A stretch of 64,000 bases of DNA, taken from NCBI RefSeq assembly GCF_000519045.1, contig NZ_KI912532.1, positions 3,277,867 through 3,341,866 of the forward strand, in the 5' to 3' direction. Under the pieces are notes generated by a model. It did not search any database and was not told where the DNA came from. It saw only the letters and a list, made by a program, of their open reading frames with translations. Each line of letters opens with the position of its first letter. Position 1 is the stretch's first letter. A program made the translations under genes and the position numbers. Source of the stretch: Dechloromonas agitata is5. Its GTDB lineage: Bacteria; Pseudomonadota; Gammaproteobacteria; Burkholderiales; Rhodocyclaceae. Shown piece by piece: positions 8,995-20,687 of this stretch.

Positions 8995-10323
8995 CTACGC
9001 CTTCCTGGCCAGCCGCCTGACCGTCGCCGACATGGCGATACTGCCCTGGCTGGCGAAGGCTTCCAGATTGGCCTCGATATCGTCCGGGCTGTACAGGTAA
9101 TTGACCATCAGCCCGAAGGACTGGCGGAAACCCTTGGCCGACGTGTCGCCCAGGTAATTCAACCGCTCGACACGCGCGCCGTTGCCGAGGTGGAAGCGCG
9201 ACACGGGATCGGCTGGCGGCCCGCTCTCCCCACCGCCCTGCTTGGCGCTGGCCAGGTAGCGTGCGGCGAGGCGGGACAAGGGTTCACGCAGGGCACGCAC
9301 CTGTTTCTTGTCAGCCGACCAGGCGCCGGTCGATAGGTCTTCCAGCGACAGCTCGATGCCGGCTTCGCCCAGCACCGCCGGGTTCTTGCGCACCCAGGAT
9401 GCCAGGCCGGGCATCGGCGACAAGGTGGCGAAATGGGCCAGCTTGGGGAAATCCCGCTGCAGATCATCAATCACCCGCTTGAGCAGGAAGTTGCCGAAGG
9501 ACACGCCACGCAGGCCGACCTGGGTATTGGAGATGGAATAGAAAATCGCCGTGTCCGCCTTGCGGTTGTCGAAAACCGGCGCGTGTTCGTCGAGCAGGGC
9601 CTGCACGTTGTCGGCCAGATGGTCGGTCAGCGCCACCTCGACGAAGATCAGCGGCTCGGCCGGCATGCGCGGGTGGAAGAAGGCATAGAGACGGCGGTCG
9701 GAATCGAGGCGGTTCTTGAGGTCGGCCCAGGAACGGATTTCATGCACCGCCTCGTATTCGATCAGCTTTTCGAGCAACGCGGCCGGCGACTGCCAGGTGA
9801 TGCGCTGCAACTCCAGAAAGCCGACATCGAACCAGGCGCTCAGGCGCGACTCCAGTTCGCGGTCAAGCACGGCCAGTTCCTTGTCCTGCTCCAGATAGCG
9901 CAACAGGTCGGCGCGCAGATCGACCAGGAACTTGACGCCCTGCGGGATGGCGTTGAACTGGGTCAGGATGCGGATGCGCGACGAGCGCATGGCGCCGCGC
10001 AGGGCGGCCTCGGCCTTCCATTGATCAGCGGTACCGACGGCCTTCTGGTAGGCGGCATGGGCCTTTTCGACCTTCTTCGGATCGGGGCCGAACTCCAGCG
10101 CGATCAGCTTCAGGAAGCGCTGCCGCCCCTCGTCGTTCAGGCGCAGATAGGTTTCCGCCAGCCGCGCCGCCCGACCGCGGGCCGACACCTCGCCGCCCAG
10201 TCCCTCGGCACACTCGCGCAACTGGCCGCGCAATTGTTCGACTCCCCTTGCCGTCAGCGCGACGCGTTCGGCGTTGCCGCCCATCAGGGACCGCAGTTTA
10301 TGAACCAGATTTCCTGCCACCAT
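8995..10323 (-). CDS. Malonyl-CoA decarboxylase
   Basis: This 442-residue enzyme converts malonyl-CoA to acetyl-CoA and CO2. Recognisable family segments are FFHPRMPAEPLIFVEVAL and FYSISNTQVGLRGVSFG in the C-terminal catalytic (GNAT-fold) half, which follow an all-helical N-terminal half. The ATG at 10323 was chosen over an upstream start at 10344 because AAAGGAGG lies 6 bp ahead of it. No matB (malonyl-CoA synthetase) or malonate transporter adjoins it, so it stands as a single gene, probably balancing malonyl-CoA rather than degrading malonate. Length is slightly below the eukaryotic enzymes and usual for bacterial MCD. Confidence 0.92.
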   Translation of the reverse strand: MVAGNLVHKLRSLMGGNAERVALTARGVEQLRGQLRECAEGLGGEVSARGRAARLAETYLRLNDEGRQRFLKLIALEFGPDPKKVEKAHAAYQKAVGTADQWKAEAALRGAMRSSRIRILTQFNAIPQGVKFLVDLRADLLRYLEQDKELAVLDRELESRLSAWFDVGFLELQRITWQSPAALLEKLIEYEAVHEIRSWADLKNRLDSDRRLYAFFHPRMPAEPLIFVEVALTDHLADNVQALLDEHAPVFDNRKADTAIFYSISNTQVGLRGVSFGNFLLKRVIDDLQRDFPKLAHFATLSPMPGLASWVRKNPAVLGEAGIELSLEDLSTGAWSADKKQVRALREPLSRLAARYLASAKQGGGESGPPADPVSRFHLGNGARVERLNYLGDTSAKGFRQSFGLMVNYLYSPDDIEANLEAFASQGSIAMSATVRRLARKA

Positions 10324-10389
10324 GACTCGCCTCCTTTCAGCCATTGTGCATCAAGAAAAGAGGCTGGAGAACCGCTCCCTGGCGCTCGA

Positions 10390-11160
10390 TCAGAAGGAAT
10401 TCGACCAGACCAGCTTGACGATCGTCCGTTCCGGGGTCCCCTTGTAGCCGCGGCCGATACCGAGATGCAGCGAGCCAAGCGCCGTTTCGGTCTCGCTCAC
10501 CAGATACAGCGTGCGGTCACCCTGGCCGGGGTGCAAATGCCCGGCCTTGCCCCAGTCGGTGTACAGCTCGGCACCCCAGGCAAAGTCAGCGCTCGCCTTT
10601 TGCAGCACCTTCCAGTCGATGTTGAGATCCGGCGCATGATCGCCACCGCTCCGCCCGAAACCCCAGATCAGGTGCGGGTTGGCGGTCACCCGGAAATGCT
10701 CGGCGTCGAAGCCGACAATGCCGCGAAACTCGATGCTGCGCGGGTCGGCGACATAGCGCTTGGCATTGATGTCGTACTCGGCATTGAAGCCGTAGAACAC
10801 CCCGCTGTCCTGCCGCCGGATATGCTTGAGGCGGAACATGACGGCCGAGGCGCCCCAGTCGCCGCGCTGCGACGTGTCGCTGTCGATGCCGGCACGCATG
10901 AAGGGCAGATGGATGCCCGCCTCCCAGCCCGGCGCCAGGCCGGTGGCAAACTCCGCCATCAGCGAAGTCAGGCGGTGCGTCGGCCAGGTGCCGTCGTCGC
11001 GCCGGCGGTCGCCCTTCGGCGTGTAGTTGCCGTGCAGCGTGGCAAGCAGTTCGCCGCGCTCGGCGAGATCGCCCTCATGCACCATGATTTCCGGATCAGC
11101 CAGGCAGCCGCCTGCCACGCCCAGACCGATAAACAGCGCCCACCCCTGACGAAAACTCAC
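10390..11160 (-). CDS. Predicted outer-membrane/periplasmic protein of unknown function
   Basis: Beginning at the GTG at 11160, the 256-residue product has a signal-peptide-like start (SFRQGWALFIGLGVAGGCLA, then DPE). Alternating hydrophobic and aromatic segments follow, and the protein ends in a hydrophobic residue plus Phe (VKLVWSNSF), as beta-barrel outer membrane proteins do. A TTG start at 11184 would also be possible, with 14 bp of overlap to the upstream gene; GAGGCAA precedes the GTG. I do not recognise a specific family. The downstream malonyl-CoA decarboxylase is 66 bp away and has its own strong ribosome-binding site, so a functional link is not implied. Confidence 0.6.
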   Translation of the reverse strand: MSFRQGWALFIGLGVAGGCLADPEIMVHEGDLAERGELLATLHGNYTPKGDRRRDDGTWPTHRLTSLMAEFATGLAPGWEAGIHLPFMRAGIDSDTSQRGDWGASAVMFRLKHIRRQDSGVFYGFNAEYDINAKRYVADPRSIEFRGIVGFDAEHFRVTANPHLIWGFGRSGGDHAPDLNIDWKVLQKASADFAWGAELYTDWGKAGHLHPGQGDRTLYLVSETETALGSLHLGIGRGYKGTPERTIVKLVWSNSF

Positions 11161-11170
11161 CTTGCCTCGC

Positions 11171-11857
11171 TTACTCGGTTGCAAGCTGCCCCAGCCCGAG
11201 CTGCGAAAATGCCGGACGCCAGTGCATGCGGCGCGTATTGAGCCAGAAATCGCCCAGAATCTGCAAGCGGCCGGCGATTGTGGCCGGCTCGTAGCTCATC
11301 AGGCTGACCCGCTCGATCCGCACACGGATCGCAGGAGCGTCCGACAAATGACGGAAGCGGCTGAGCACCTCGCCGGTCGGCCACTCGGCACCGTACAGTC
11401 CGACCGTGCAATGCGGCACATAGTCGCCGAACAAGCGGTTGCTGCCGGATTCGGCCAGTGCGGCGCGCAGGGTGGCCAGCCGGTCAGCCGGATCATCGAC
11501 GTCAAGATAGGCCGCCGACAGGAAACTGTTCAGGCCGCCGATGACGATCTCGAAGGGGGCCAGACCGGCCGCCGACAACCGCGCAATCTGCCCTTCCAGC
11601 AGACCAGCCCCGAATTCATCGTCGCCAGCCGGCCGAGGCTGGGGAAAGCCGCACAGGTCGAGCGTGACGTGGGGCTGCCGCTGATACTCGTCGAGCAGCA
11701 ACCCGCCCAGGCCAGCCGCGACCCGCGCCAGTTCGGCGCGCACGGCGGGAAGATCGACATCGAGCGCCCAGAAGACGTAGGGCGAACGGCCGCGATGCCA
11801 CTCGGCAAAATCGCGCCGCTCGGTCTTCATCGTCCGTGATGCAGTTTCAAGTTCCAT
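11171..11857 (-). CDS. 2H phosphoesterase superfamily protein (2'-5' RNA ligase-like)
   Basis: The product of about 228 residues contains two HxT signatures, PHVTLDL and PHCTVGL, about 85 residues apart. These are the paired catalytic motifs of the 2H phosphoesterase fold (LigT/ThpR, CPDase). Members act on 2',3'-cyclic or 2'-5' phosphodiester bonds of RNA or nucleotides; the substrate here is unknown. Start choice is uncertain: ATG 11857 has a G-rich stretch (GGGGG) 5 bp upstream, while ATG 11830 (MKTERRDF) would remove nine residues with no good site. The 5' end faces the NTF2-like gene on the other strand, so the two are divergent with almost no spacer. Confidence 0.75.
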   Translation of the reverse strand: MELETASRTMKTERRDFAEWHRGRSPYVFWALDVDLPAVRAELARVAAGLGGLLLDEYQRQPHVTLDLCGFPQPRPAGDDEFGAGLLEGQIARLSAAGLAPFEIVIGGLNSFLSAAYLDVDDPADRLATLRAALAESGSNRLFGDYVPHCTVGLYGAEWPTGEVLSRFRHLSDAPAIRVRIERVSLMSYEPATIAGRLQILGDFWLNTRRMHWRPAFSQLGLGQLATE

Positions 11858-11907
11858 AATTGCCCCCATGCTATCCATTGGCGCCGCCCAAACCTCCGAA
11901 ATCCGGC

Positions 11908-12336
11908 ATGCCCGATCAGCCGACAACCCGATTTAACCCGGAAGCGCAATCGCTCTGGGATCACGTCACACACCGCTGGAATCTGGCGCGCGATCACGAT
12001 GCCGCCGCGATACGGCCCCTGCTTCACCCGGCCTCCGTCGGCTGGGACATGAACAGCCCGCTGCCGCACGACCGGGAGGCAGCCGTCCAGTCGGTAGCCG
12101 GCGATTCGCCCCGTGTCATCGAGCATGCGCTCAAGCCGCTCAGCGTCAGGGTTTACGACCACAGTGTGGGCGTTGCGCTTGACACCTACACGGCAACGCG
12201 GGCGGCGGAAGGCTCAGGAACCCGCCGGATTACCGGCAAATGGTCGGCGGTTTACCTCGGACGGAACGGAACCTGGCTGATGATCAGCGTCAGCGGCAAG
12301 CCGGATGTTGACGCCGACCAAGAGCGAAATTCCTGA
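11908..12336 (+). CDS. NTF2-like/SnoaL-like small protein
   Basis: This 142-residue protein has the pattern of the nuclear-transport-factor-2 fold. It has an initial helix (LWDHVTHRWNLARDHDAAAI), then LLHPASVGWDMN, and two terminal strands (RITGKWSAVYLGRNGTWLMISVSG) as in DUF4440/ketosteroid isomerase-like proteins. The function is unknown; such proteins bind small molecules or act as isomerases. ATG 11908 was chosen, since the upstream in-frame ATG at 11860 would add a proline-rich stretch and overlap the divergent 2H phosphoesterase start. It converges with lolA, whose stop is 11 bp away. Confidence 0.6.
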   Translation: MPDQPTTRFNPEAQSLWDHVTHRWNLARDHDAAAIRPLLHPASVGWDMNSPLPHDREAAVQSVAGDSPRVIEHALKPLSVRVYDHSVGVALDTYTATRAAEGSGTRRITGKWSAVYLGRNGTWLMISVSGKPDVDADQERNS

Positions 12337-12347
12337 CCGGTCGGCAC

Positions 12348-12971
12348 CTATTCGCCGATGACGTCCGCCCCGGCCGGCGGAGTGAATTTGAAGGTTGCGG
12401 CCGGCAGATTCGGGTTGCGTTCGATGCGGCTGAAGCGGACCAGCGTCGTCTGGCCAAAGCTGTCGAATAACTCCATGGCCTGCAGGTCCGCACCGGAGAA
12501 GCCCAGGCGCACCCGTTCGAAACCGCTGTCGCCGGTCTTCGGCGTCGCCTCGACCCAGGCCAGGCCGTCTGCCTCACCGGCTTCCCGCAGATTGAAATTC
12601 CTTTCCAGGTCGTTGCTGCCGGACAGCAGGGCGGCGGGCGACGCACCGAGGGCCTTGTCGGCCTTGCGGACAGTCACCTGCTGCAATTCCGGGTCATGTA
12701 TCCAGAACCGCTCGCCATCACCAACCACCAGTTGCGGATAGGGCTTGGCGATTTCCCAGCGCAGCTTGCCGGGCCGGGCAACGGCCACCGTGCCGGAAGA
12801 TTGCTGCGGTTTGCGCCCGTTTTTGGCCAGCAGCGCCTGCGAGAAATCCGCCTTGAAACTGCGGGTGTTCTTCAGGAAATCATGCAACTGGTCGATGGCA
12901 CCGGCCTGGGCGAGCGCCGGCAGCAGCGACAGGGCAAGGAGGGAAGCGAATTGGCTGAGCGTCTTTTTCAT
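12348..12971 (-). CDS. lolA: Outer membrane lipoprotein chaperone LolA
   Basis: This 207-residue periplasmic chaperone carries lipoproteins from LolCDE to LolB. A cleavable signal peptide is visible (MKKTLSQFASLLALSLLPAL, cut after AQA). The mature part contains the LolA features FKADFSQ, SSGTVAVARPGKLRWE and FWIHDPELQQVTVRK. It lies 60 bp downstream of ftsK on the same strand, the usual ftsK-lolA order in Gram-negative bacteria, and is probably the last gene of the crp-ftsK-lolA run. Confidence 0.93.
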   Translation of the reverse strand: MKKTLSQFASLLALSLLPALAQAGAIDQLHDFLKNTRSFKADFSQALLAKNGRKPQQSSGTVAVARPGKLRWEIAKPYPQLVVGDGERFWIHDPELQQVTVRKADKALGASPAALLSGSNDLERNFNLREAGEADGLAWVEATPKTGDSGFERVRLGFSGADLQAMELFDSFGQTTLVRFSRIERNPNLPAATFKFTPPAGADVIGE

Positions 12972-13031
12972 GCAGCAAGCTTAGCGCGCCGTGGCCGGCC
13001 GCGCTGTTTCAGGGTGTAACAACGGAACCGC

Positions 13032-15335
13032 TTATTCGGCCGGCTTCTTCATCAGCACTTCGCGCCCGCCGCGGCCATCCATGGCGGAAACGAGGCCGGC
13101 CTTTTCCATCGCCTCGATCAGGCGGGCCGAGCGGTTGTAGCCGATGCGCAGGTGGCGCTGAACGAGCGAAATCGACGCCCGCTGGTTCTTCAGCACGATG
13201 TCGACCGCCTGATCGTAGAGCGGGTCGTTCTCGGCATCGCCGCTGTCGCCCCCCTCGCCACCGCCCTCCTCGTCGTCACCGGCAGCACCGCTCAGGATGT
13301 CCTCGACGTATTCCGGCGCACCGGTCGTCTTGAGATGCTCGACAACACGATGCACTTCATCATCGGACACGAAGGCGCCATGGACGCGGGTCGGATAGCC
13401 GGTACCTGGCGCCAGGTAGAGCATGTCGCCCTGGCCGAGCAGCGCCTCGGCGCCCATCTGGTCGAGGATGGTGCGCGAATCGATCTTGCTCGACACCTGG
13501 AAGGCGATGCGGGTCGGGATGTTGGCCTTGATCAGGCCGGTGATCACATCGACCGACGGCCGCTGCGTCGCCAGCACGAGGTGGATGCCAGCCGCCCGCG
13601 CCTTCTGCGCCAGGCGGGCGATCTGCTCCTCGACCTTCTTGCCGACCACCATCATCAGGTCGGCCAGCTCGTCGATGATGACCACGATGTACGGCATCGC
13701 CTTCAAGGGCTCGGGCGTTTCCGGCGTCAGGGACAACGGATTGGGAATGTGCTCGCCTTTCTTCTCGGCGTCCTTGATCTTGGTATTGAGGCCGGCGATG
13801 TTGCGGACGCCCATCGCCGACATCAGCTTGTAGCGCTTTTCCATCTCGGTCACGCACCAGTGCAGCGCGTTGGCCGCCTGCTTCATGTCGGTGACGACCG
13901 GCGCCAGCAGGTGCGGAATACCCTCGTAGATCGACAGTTCGAGCATCTTCGGGTCGACCATGATCAGGCGGACATGCTCCGGCTCCGACTTGTAGAGCAT
14001 CGACAGGATCATCGCATTGACCCCGACCGACTTGCCGGAACCGGTCGTACCGGCGACCAGCAGGTGCGGCGTCTTGGCCAGGTCGGCGACCACCGGCTGG
14101 CCGCCGATGTCCTTGCCGAGGCAAACGGTGAGCGGGCTGCTCATGTCGTTGTAGGGCTTGCTGGCGATGATCTCGGAGAGCTTGACCATCTGCCGCTTCG
14201 GATTGGGTAGTTCGAGTGCCATGCACGACTTGCCGGGCACTGTCTCGACGACGCGGATCGACACCATGGCCAGCGCCCGCGCCAGATCGCGCGCCAGATT
14301 GACGATCTGGGCGCCCTTGACGCCAACCGCCGGCTCGATTTCGTAACGGGTGATGACCGGCCCGGGCATCGCCGCCAGCACTTTCACCTGCACGCCGAAG
14401 TCGGCCAGCTTGCGCTCGATCAGGCGCGAGGTGTATTCGAGGGTATCGGCACCGACCGTCTCGGTCGCCGGCGGCGCCGGGTCGAGCAGGTGCAGCGGCG
14501 GCAACTGGCCGCCGACGATCGCCTCGGGGAAGAGCATCTGCTGCTTCTCGCGCTCCAGGCGCGCCTCGGCCTTCTTCGACACCGGCACCTCGGGCGGCGG
14601 CGTTTCGATGACAATCGGCTCATGCAGTTCGACGCGGCGCTTTTCCTCTTCGACCACGACTTCGCGTTGCTGCGCCACTTCCTTGCCGATCTGCCGGTCG
14701 CGCCAGGCATCGACCCGCCCGTAGAAGAAACCGACGAAAGCTTCGAGGATCAAGCCCAGTTTTTCAAAGGCCCACAGCCAGGACATGCCGGAAAAGATGC
14801 TCCACCCAACCGCCATCGCCGCCAGCAGAAAAAGCGTCGAGCCTGTATAGCCCAACTGCTTGGCCAGCACCCCGCCCAATTCGATGCCCAGCATGCCGCC
14901 CGGTGCGAGCGGCAATTCGGCCTGCATGGAGTAGAACCGCAGGGCCTCGAGCGAGCAACTGGCCAGCAACAGGAACAGGAAGCCGCCCAGGGCGATCAAC
15001 AGGGGGTGCTGCCGGTGCGCTTCCGGCGCATTGAACTTGCGAACGCCCCACCACACGAACATGCCGAGCAGCACGACCCACCACCAGGCCGACAGGCCGA
15101 ACACATAGAGCATCAGGTCGGCAATCCACGCCCCGGCCCGTCCGGTCGGGTTGTGCAGCGACGAGGAAACGACGGCATGCGACCAGCCCGGATCTTCCTT
15201 GTCGAAGCCCCAGAGGGCGAGGATCAGGAAGAGCGCGACGGCGCCAACGCCCAGCCAGCGCGACTCCTGCAGCAGGTTGCCGATCTTCTCGGGCAGCGGG
15301 CTGGGTGCCGTCGCTGCCTTCGCCATACGGGCCAT
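13032..15335 (-). CDS. ftsK: DNA translocase FtsK
   Basis: This 767-residue protein has an N-terminal membrane region of about four helices (residues 25-200), a short linker, and a RecA-like motor. Walker [17 protein letters not shown] lies near residue 430 and Walker [14 protein letters not shown] near 550. The C-terminal winged-helix gamma domain ([20 protein letters not shown] onward) reads KOPS sequences. It pumps DNA at the septum and activates XerCD at dif. The linker is short compared with E. coli FtsK (1,329 aa), like SpoIIIE-sized orthologues of other betaproteobacteria. The start is 2 bp after the Crp/Fnr stop, so the two are tightly linked. Confidence 0.96.
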   Translation of the reverse strand: MARMAKAATAPSPLPEKIGNLLQESRWLGVGAVALFLILALWGFDKEDPGWSHAVVSSSLHNPTGRAGAWIADLMLYVFGLSAWWWVVLLGMFVWWGVRKFNAPEAHRQHPLLIALGGFLFLLLASCSLEALRFYSMQAELPLAPGGMLGIELGGVLAKQLGYTGSTLFLLAAMAVGWSIFSGMSWLWAFEKLGLILEAFVGFFYGRVDAWRDRQIGKEVAQQREVVVEEEKRRVELHEPIVIETPPPEVPVSKKAEARLEREKQQMLFPEAIVGGQLPPLHLLDPAPPATETVGADTLEYTSRLIERKLADFGVQVKVLAAMPGPVITRYEIEPAVGVKGAQIVNLARDLARALAMVSIRVVETVPGKSCMALELPNPKRQMVKLSEIIASKPYNDMSSPLTVCLGKDIGGQPVVADLAKTPHLLVAGTTGSGKSVGVNAMILSMLYKSEPEHVRLIMVDPKMLELSIYEGIPHLLAPVVTDMKQAANALHWCVTEMEKRYKLMSAMGVRNIAGLNTKIKDAEKKGEHIPNPLSLTPETPEPLKAMPYIVVIIDELADLMMVVGKKVEEQIARLAQKARAAGIHLVLATQRPSVDVITGLIKANIPTRIAFQVSSKIDSRTILDQMGAEALLGQGDMLYLAPGTGYPTRVHGAFVSDDEVHRVVEHLKTTGAPEYVEDILSGAAGDDEEGGGEGGDSGDAENDPLYDQAVDIVLKNQRASISLVQRHLRIGYNRSARLIEAMEKAGLVSAMDGRGGREVLMKKPAE

Positions 15336-15337
15336 GC

Positions 15338-16000
15338 TCAGGCCCCCGGGATGACCAGCAGGTCACCCTCGTAGCAGATGTAACCGCTCAACTCCAGGTC
15401 ACGCATGACCTTGCTGACCATTTCGCGCGACGCACCGATCATTTTCGCCATATCCTGTTTCGACATCTTCTTCCTGATCACCCGCCGCCCATCGGCGATT
15501 TCCGACATGTCGAGCAGCAGGCGGGCAACCCGGCCATAGACATCGAGCAGCGCCAGGCTCTCGATCTTGCGGTCGGCTTCGCGCAAGCGCATGACCAGGG
15601 TTTTCATCAATTTCTGCGCGACCTGGAAATTGTCCTGCAAGCAGCGCTGGAAGGATTCCTTGCTCAGGAACAACAACTCGCAGGCTTCGGCGGCGACGAC
15701 ATTGGCCGAACGCGGACTGCCGTCGATCAGGCCCATTTCACCAAAGAACTCGCCCGGCCCGAGCCAGGCCAGGATGATCTCCCGCCCTTCCTCATCGACA
15801 TTGGTTACCTTGGCCCGCCCGACGAGCAGGAAGTAAAGCGAATCGGTGCTTTCGCCGGAACGGACGATGAAGGCGCCACGCTCCACCCGCTTCCGCCCGG
15901 ATACCTTGGACAGCTTTTCCAGTTCGAGGTCGTCAAGCCCGGAAAACAGCGGGACATTGCGCAGGACAACCGGACTATAACCAACAGGAGTGGTTGCCAT
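15338..16000 (-). CDS. Crp/Fnr-family transcriptional regulator
   Basis: This 220-residue regulator has a cyclic-nucleotide-binding fold (residues 15-135), with the phosphate-cassette-like [20 protein letters not shown], and a C-terminal helix-turn-helix ([30 protein letters not shown]). It lacks the N-terminal cysteine cluster of FNR, so it is not a direct [4Fe-4S] oxygen sensor. The GE-x-GL and RSA residues fit a cAMP- or c-di-GMP-responsive Crp/Clp-like protein, but the ligand cannot be decided here. It is the first gene before ftsK and diverges from trxB; a TATAAT lies 33 bp upstream of its start. Confidence 0.88.
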   Translation of the reverse strand: MATTPVGYSPVVLRNVPLFSGLDDLELEKLSKVSGRKRVERGAFIVRSGESTDSLYFLLVGRAKVTNVDEEGREIILAWLGPGEFFGEMGLIDGSPRSANVVAAEACELLFLSKESFQRCLQDNFQVAQKLMKTLVMRLREADRKIESLALLDVYGRVARLLLDMSEIADGRRVIRKKMSKQDMAKMIGASREMVSKVMRDLELSGYICYEGDLLVIPGA

Positions 16001-16032
16001 AAATCAGTTTCCGTTCATAGAGTTACGCGATA

Positions 16033-16038
16033 ATTATA
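16033..16038 (-). promoter_or_regulatory. Putative -10 element of the crp/fnr-ftsK-lolA run
   Basis: The minus strand carries a perfect TATAAT here, 32-33 bp ahead of the Crp/Fnr start codon, in an AT-rich patch within otherwise GC-rich DNA. No good -35 hexamer lies 16-18 bp upstream, so strength or activator dependence is open. The surrounding divergent spacer, 16001-16186, holds nothing else that I recognise besides the trxB signals. Confidence 0.4.
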
Positions 16039-16151
16039 AACTCATTTCCCATCTTTCATAGGGCTTTGCGGAAATTCACTCCCGGCCTCGCCGACGCCCC
16101 TGCGCACAGCCTCTCCGGCCGGGCAATCTGGGTGGCCAGCGCAGACAACGC

Positions 16152-18008
<1,857 letters not shown>

Positions 18009-18017
<9 letters not shown>

Positions 18018-18038
18018 AGGGCAGCCAAGCGGCTGCCC
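18009..18038 (-). terminator. Intrinsic terminator of the ppa-nadE-glnB run
   Basis: On the minus strand GGGCAGCC-GCTT-GGCTGCCC (18019-18038) forms an 8-bp GC-rich stem with a 4-nt loop and is followed by TTTATTTTTT. It lies 53 bp past the glnB stop. On the plus strand no T-run follows, so it is directional. The T-tract is antisense to the last lysine codons of the Smr gene. Confidence 0.8.
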
Positions 18039-18090
18039 CGGTGTGCTTCCTGGCGCCCGGTTACCGGGCCGCCTGCCGCAACAGCAACAT

Positions 18091-18441
<351 letters not shown>

Positions 18442-18452
18442 CTATCAGGTTC

Positions 18453-20069
18453 TTAAAATTCGTCGACGTAACGGTTGGTAATAGGATACCGCCAATCCTT
18501 GCCGAAACCGCGCGGCGTGATGCGGATACCGACCGGTGCCTGGCGCCGCTTGTACTCGGCGATGCGCAGCAGGCGCACGACGCGGCGCACATCGGCTTCC
18601 GGCAAGCCGGCCGCGATGATTTCGCGCGGACTGCGGTCCTCTTCCATGTAGGCCTTGACGATGGCGTCCAGCACCTCGTATTCGGGCAGCGAATCCTGGT
18701 CCTTCTGATCCGGCTTCAACTCGGCCGAGGGCGGCCGGACAATGATGTTTTCCGGAATCACCGGGTCGCCCTGGCACAACGAGTTGCGATAACGCGACAG
18801 GCGATAGACCAGGGTCTTGTAAACGTCCTTGATTACCGCGAAGCCGCCGGCCATATCACCGTACAGCGTGCAGTAACCCACCGCCATTTCGGATTTGTTG
18901 CCAGTGGTCAGCACCAACTTGCCGGTTTTGTTCGACAAGGCCATCAGGATGTTGCCGCGGATGCGGGCCTGGATGTTCTCTTCCGTCGTATCGGCCGGCA
19001 GGCCGACGAACAGCGGATCGAGCATCGCCGCGTAGGTCGCCATCGCGGGCGCAATGGAAATTTCGTCGTAGGAGCAGCCAAGCTGGCGAATCATTTCGCG
19101 CGAATCGTCGAGGCTCATCTGCGCGGTGTAGGGCGACGGCATCATGACCGCATGCACCTTGTCGGCCCCCAGCGCGTCGACTGCGATGCACAGGGTCAGC
19201 GCCGAATCGATGCCACCGGAGAGGCCGATGATGGCGCCCTTGAAGCCGGTCTTGCCAATGTAGTCGCGCACGCCGAGGACCAGCGCGTTGTAGGCCTCGG
19301 CCTCGAGGGGGAGTTCGTCGCACAGATCACGCGACGTCAGACGGCCGGCCTCGAAATCGACGACACCCAGCGCCTCCTCGAATTGCGGCAAGCGCATGCA
19401 GACGCTGCAATCGGCGTCGAGGGCGAAGGAATCGCCATCGAACACCAGTTCATCCTGGCCGCCGACCAGATTGCAATAGACTGCCGGAATGCCCATTGCC
19501 GTCACGCGGTCGGCCAGCACCTGGACCCGCTCGCGGGTCTTGTCGAGGTGGCAGGGCGAGGCATTGAGGACGAGCAGCAGTTCGGCGCCGGCCTGGCGGG
19601 CCAACTCGGCCGCGCCCTCTTCCCAGATGTCGGCGCAGATGTTGATGCCGCAGCACACGCCATTCAGCGTGACGACGCAGGGGGCGCTGCCCTGTTCGAA
19701 ATAGCGCTTCTCGTCGAAGACTTCATAGTTCGGCAGGCGCATCTTGCGATAGGTCGCGGTGCGCTGGCCATTGTCGATAACCGTGGCAGCATTGAAGCAG
19801 GCGCCTTCGCTTTCTTCCGGATGCCCGACAATGACGGCGATGCCGTCGAGCCGGGCGGCCAGGTCATCAAGCGCCCGGTTGCAGGCCCGGTAGAAGTCCG
19901 GGCGCAGCAGCAGATCTTCCGGCGGATAGCCGCACAACGCCAGTTCCGGCGTGAGCAGCACGTGGGCGCCGCGGGCCTTGGCCTCGGCGGCGCACTGGAT
20001 GATGCGTTCGACGTTGCCCGTCAGGTCACCGACGGTGGCGTTGAACTGGGCAACGGCGATTCGCAGCAT
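18453..20069 (-). CDS. nadE: Glutamine-dependent NAD+ synthetase
   Basis: This 538-residue two-domain enzyme makes NAD+ from deamido-NAD+, ATP and glutamine. The N-terminal nitrilase-like glutaminase domain (about 1-250) shows the catalytic cysteine in GINICADIWEEGA. The C-terminal synthetase domain shows the P-loop GLSGGIDSALT near residue 280 and the TGNKSEMAVGYCTLYGD motif. The size fits the shorter bacterial NadE2 type rather than the mycobacterial 680-residue form. It lies 6 bp from ppa and 23 bp from glnB. Pyrophosphate released in the reaction is cleaved by Ppa, a sensible pairing. Confidence 0.95.
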   Translation of the reverse strand: MLRIAVAQFNATVGDLTGNVERIIQCAAEAKARGAHVLLTPELALCGYPPEDLLLRPDFYRACNRALDDLAARLDGIAVIVGHPEESEGACFNAATVIDNGQRTATYRKMRLPNYEVFDEKRYFEQGSAPCVVTLNGVCCGINICADIWEEGAAELARQAGAELLLVLNASPCHLDKTRERVQVLADRVTAMGIPAVYCNLVGGQDELVFDGDSFALDADCSVCMRLPQFEEALGVVDFEAGRLTSRDLCDELPLEAEAYNALVLGVRDYIGKTGFKGAIIGLSGGIDSALTLCIAVDALGADKVHAVMMPSPYTAQMSLDDSREMIRQLGCSYDEISIAPAMATYAAMLDPLFVGLPADTTEENIQARIRGNILMALSNKTGKLVLTTGNKSEMAVGYCTLYGDMAGGFAVIKDVYKTLVYRLSRYRNSLCQGDPVIPENIIVRPPSAELKPDQKDQDSLPEYEVLDAIVKAYMEEDRSPREIIAAGLPEADVRRVVRLLRIAEYKRRQAPVGIRITPRGFGKDWRYPITNRYVDEF

Positions 20070-20075
20070 GGGAAC

Positions 20076-20624
20076 TTAGTAGTTCGGCTTGTCCTTGGCG
20101 TCGTTGAAACGCTGGATGCCATCCATGATTTCCTGACGGGCTTCCTCGATGCCCTGCCAGCCGTTGACCTTGACCCACTTGCCCGGCTCGAGATCCTTGT
20201 AACGCTCGAAGAAGTGGGCAATCTGCTTGCGCAGCAGTTCCGGCAGATCCTCGATGGTCTTGACGTCGTTGTACAGCGGCGTCAGCTTGGAAACCGGCAC
20301 AGCCAGCAGCTTGGCGTCATCGCCACCTTCGTCGGTCATGGACAGCTGGCCCAGCGGGCGGCAGCGGACAACGACACCCGGCGGCAGGGAGAACGGGGCG
20401 ACGACCAGTACGTCGACCGGGTCGCCGTCGCCAGCGATGGTGTGCGGGATGTAACCGTAGTTGCAGGGATAGTGCATGGACGTGGACATGAAGCGATCGA
20501 CGAAAATCGCGCCGCTGTCCTTGTCAACTTCGTACTTGACCGGCTCGGAGTGAGCGGAAATCTCGATGATGACGTTGAAATCGTCGGGAAGGGACTTGCC
20601 GGAAGGAACGTTGTTCAGTGCCAT
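20076..20624 (-). CDS. ppa: Inorganic pyrophosphatase
   Basis: This 182-residue family I soluble pyrophosphatase hydrolyses PPi to drive biosynthesis forward. Signature residues are visible in [11 protein letters not shown] and [10 protein letters not shown], which supply the Mg-binding aspartates, and in the [12 protein letters not shown] segment near the C-terminus. The start has a weak GAGAGAAACC upstream. It is the first gene before nadE and glnB. Confidence 0.96.
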   Translation of the reverse strand: MALNNVPSGKSLPDDFNVIIEISAHSEPVKYEVDKDSGAIFVDRFMSTSMHYPCNYGYIPHTIAGDGDPVDVLVVAPFSLPPGVVVRCRPLGQLSMTDEGGDDAKLLAVPVSKLTPLYNDVKTIEDLPELLRKQIAHFFERYKDLEPGKWVKVNGWQGIEEARQEIMDGIQRFNDAKDKPNY

Positions 20625-20687
20625 GAGGTTTCTCTCTGCGTGTAGATGTTTGAGAACTTGCGATTATAACGCCGCCCCGGCTGGTGT

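Noticed and set aside
18055-18069. Inverted repeat GCCCGG-TTA-CCGGGC as a second terminator between Smr and glnB
   Set aside because: No T-tract follows on either strand; the hairpin at 18019-18038 with its T-run accounts for termination.
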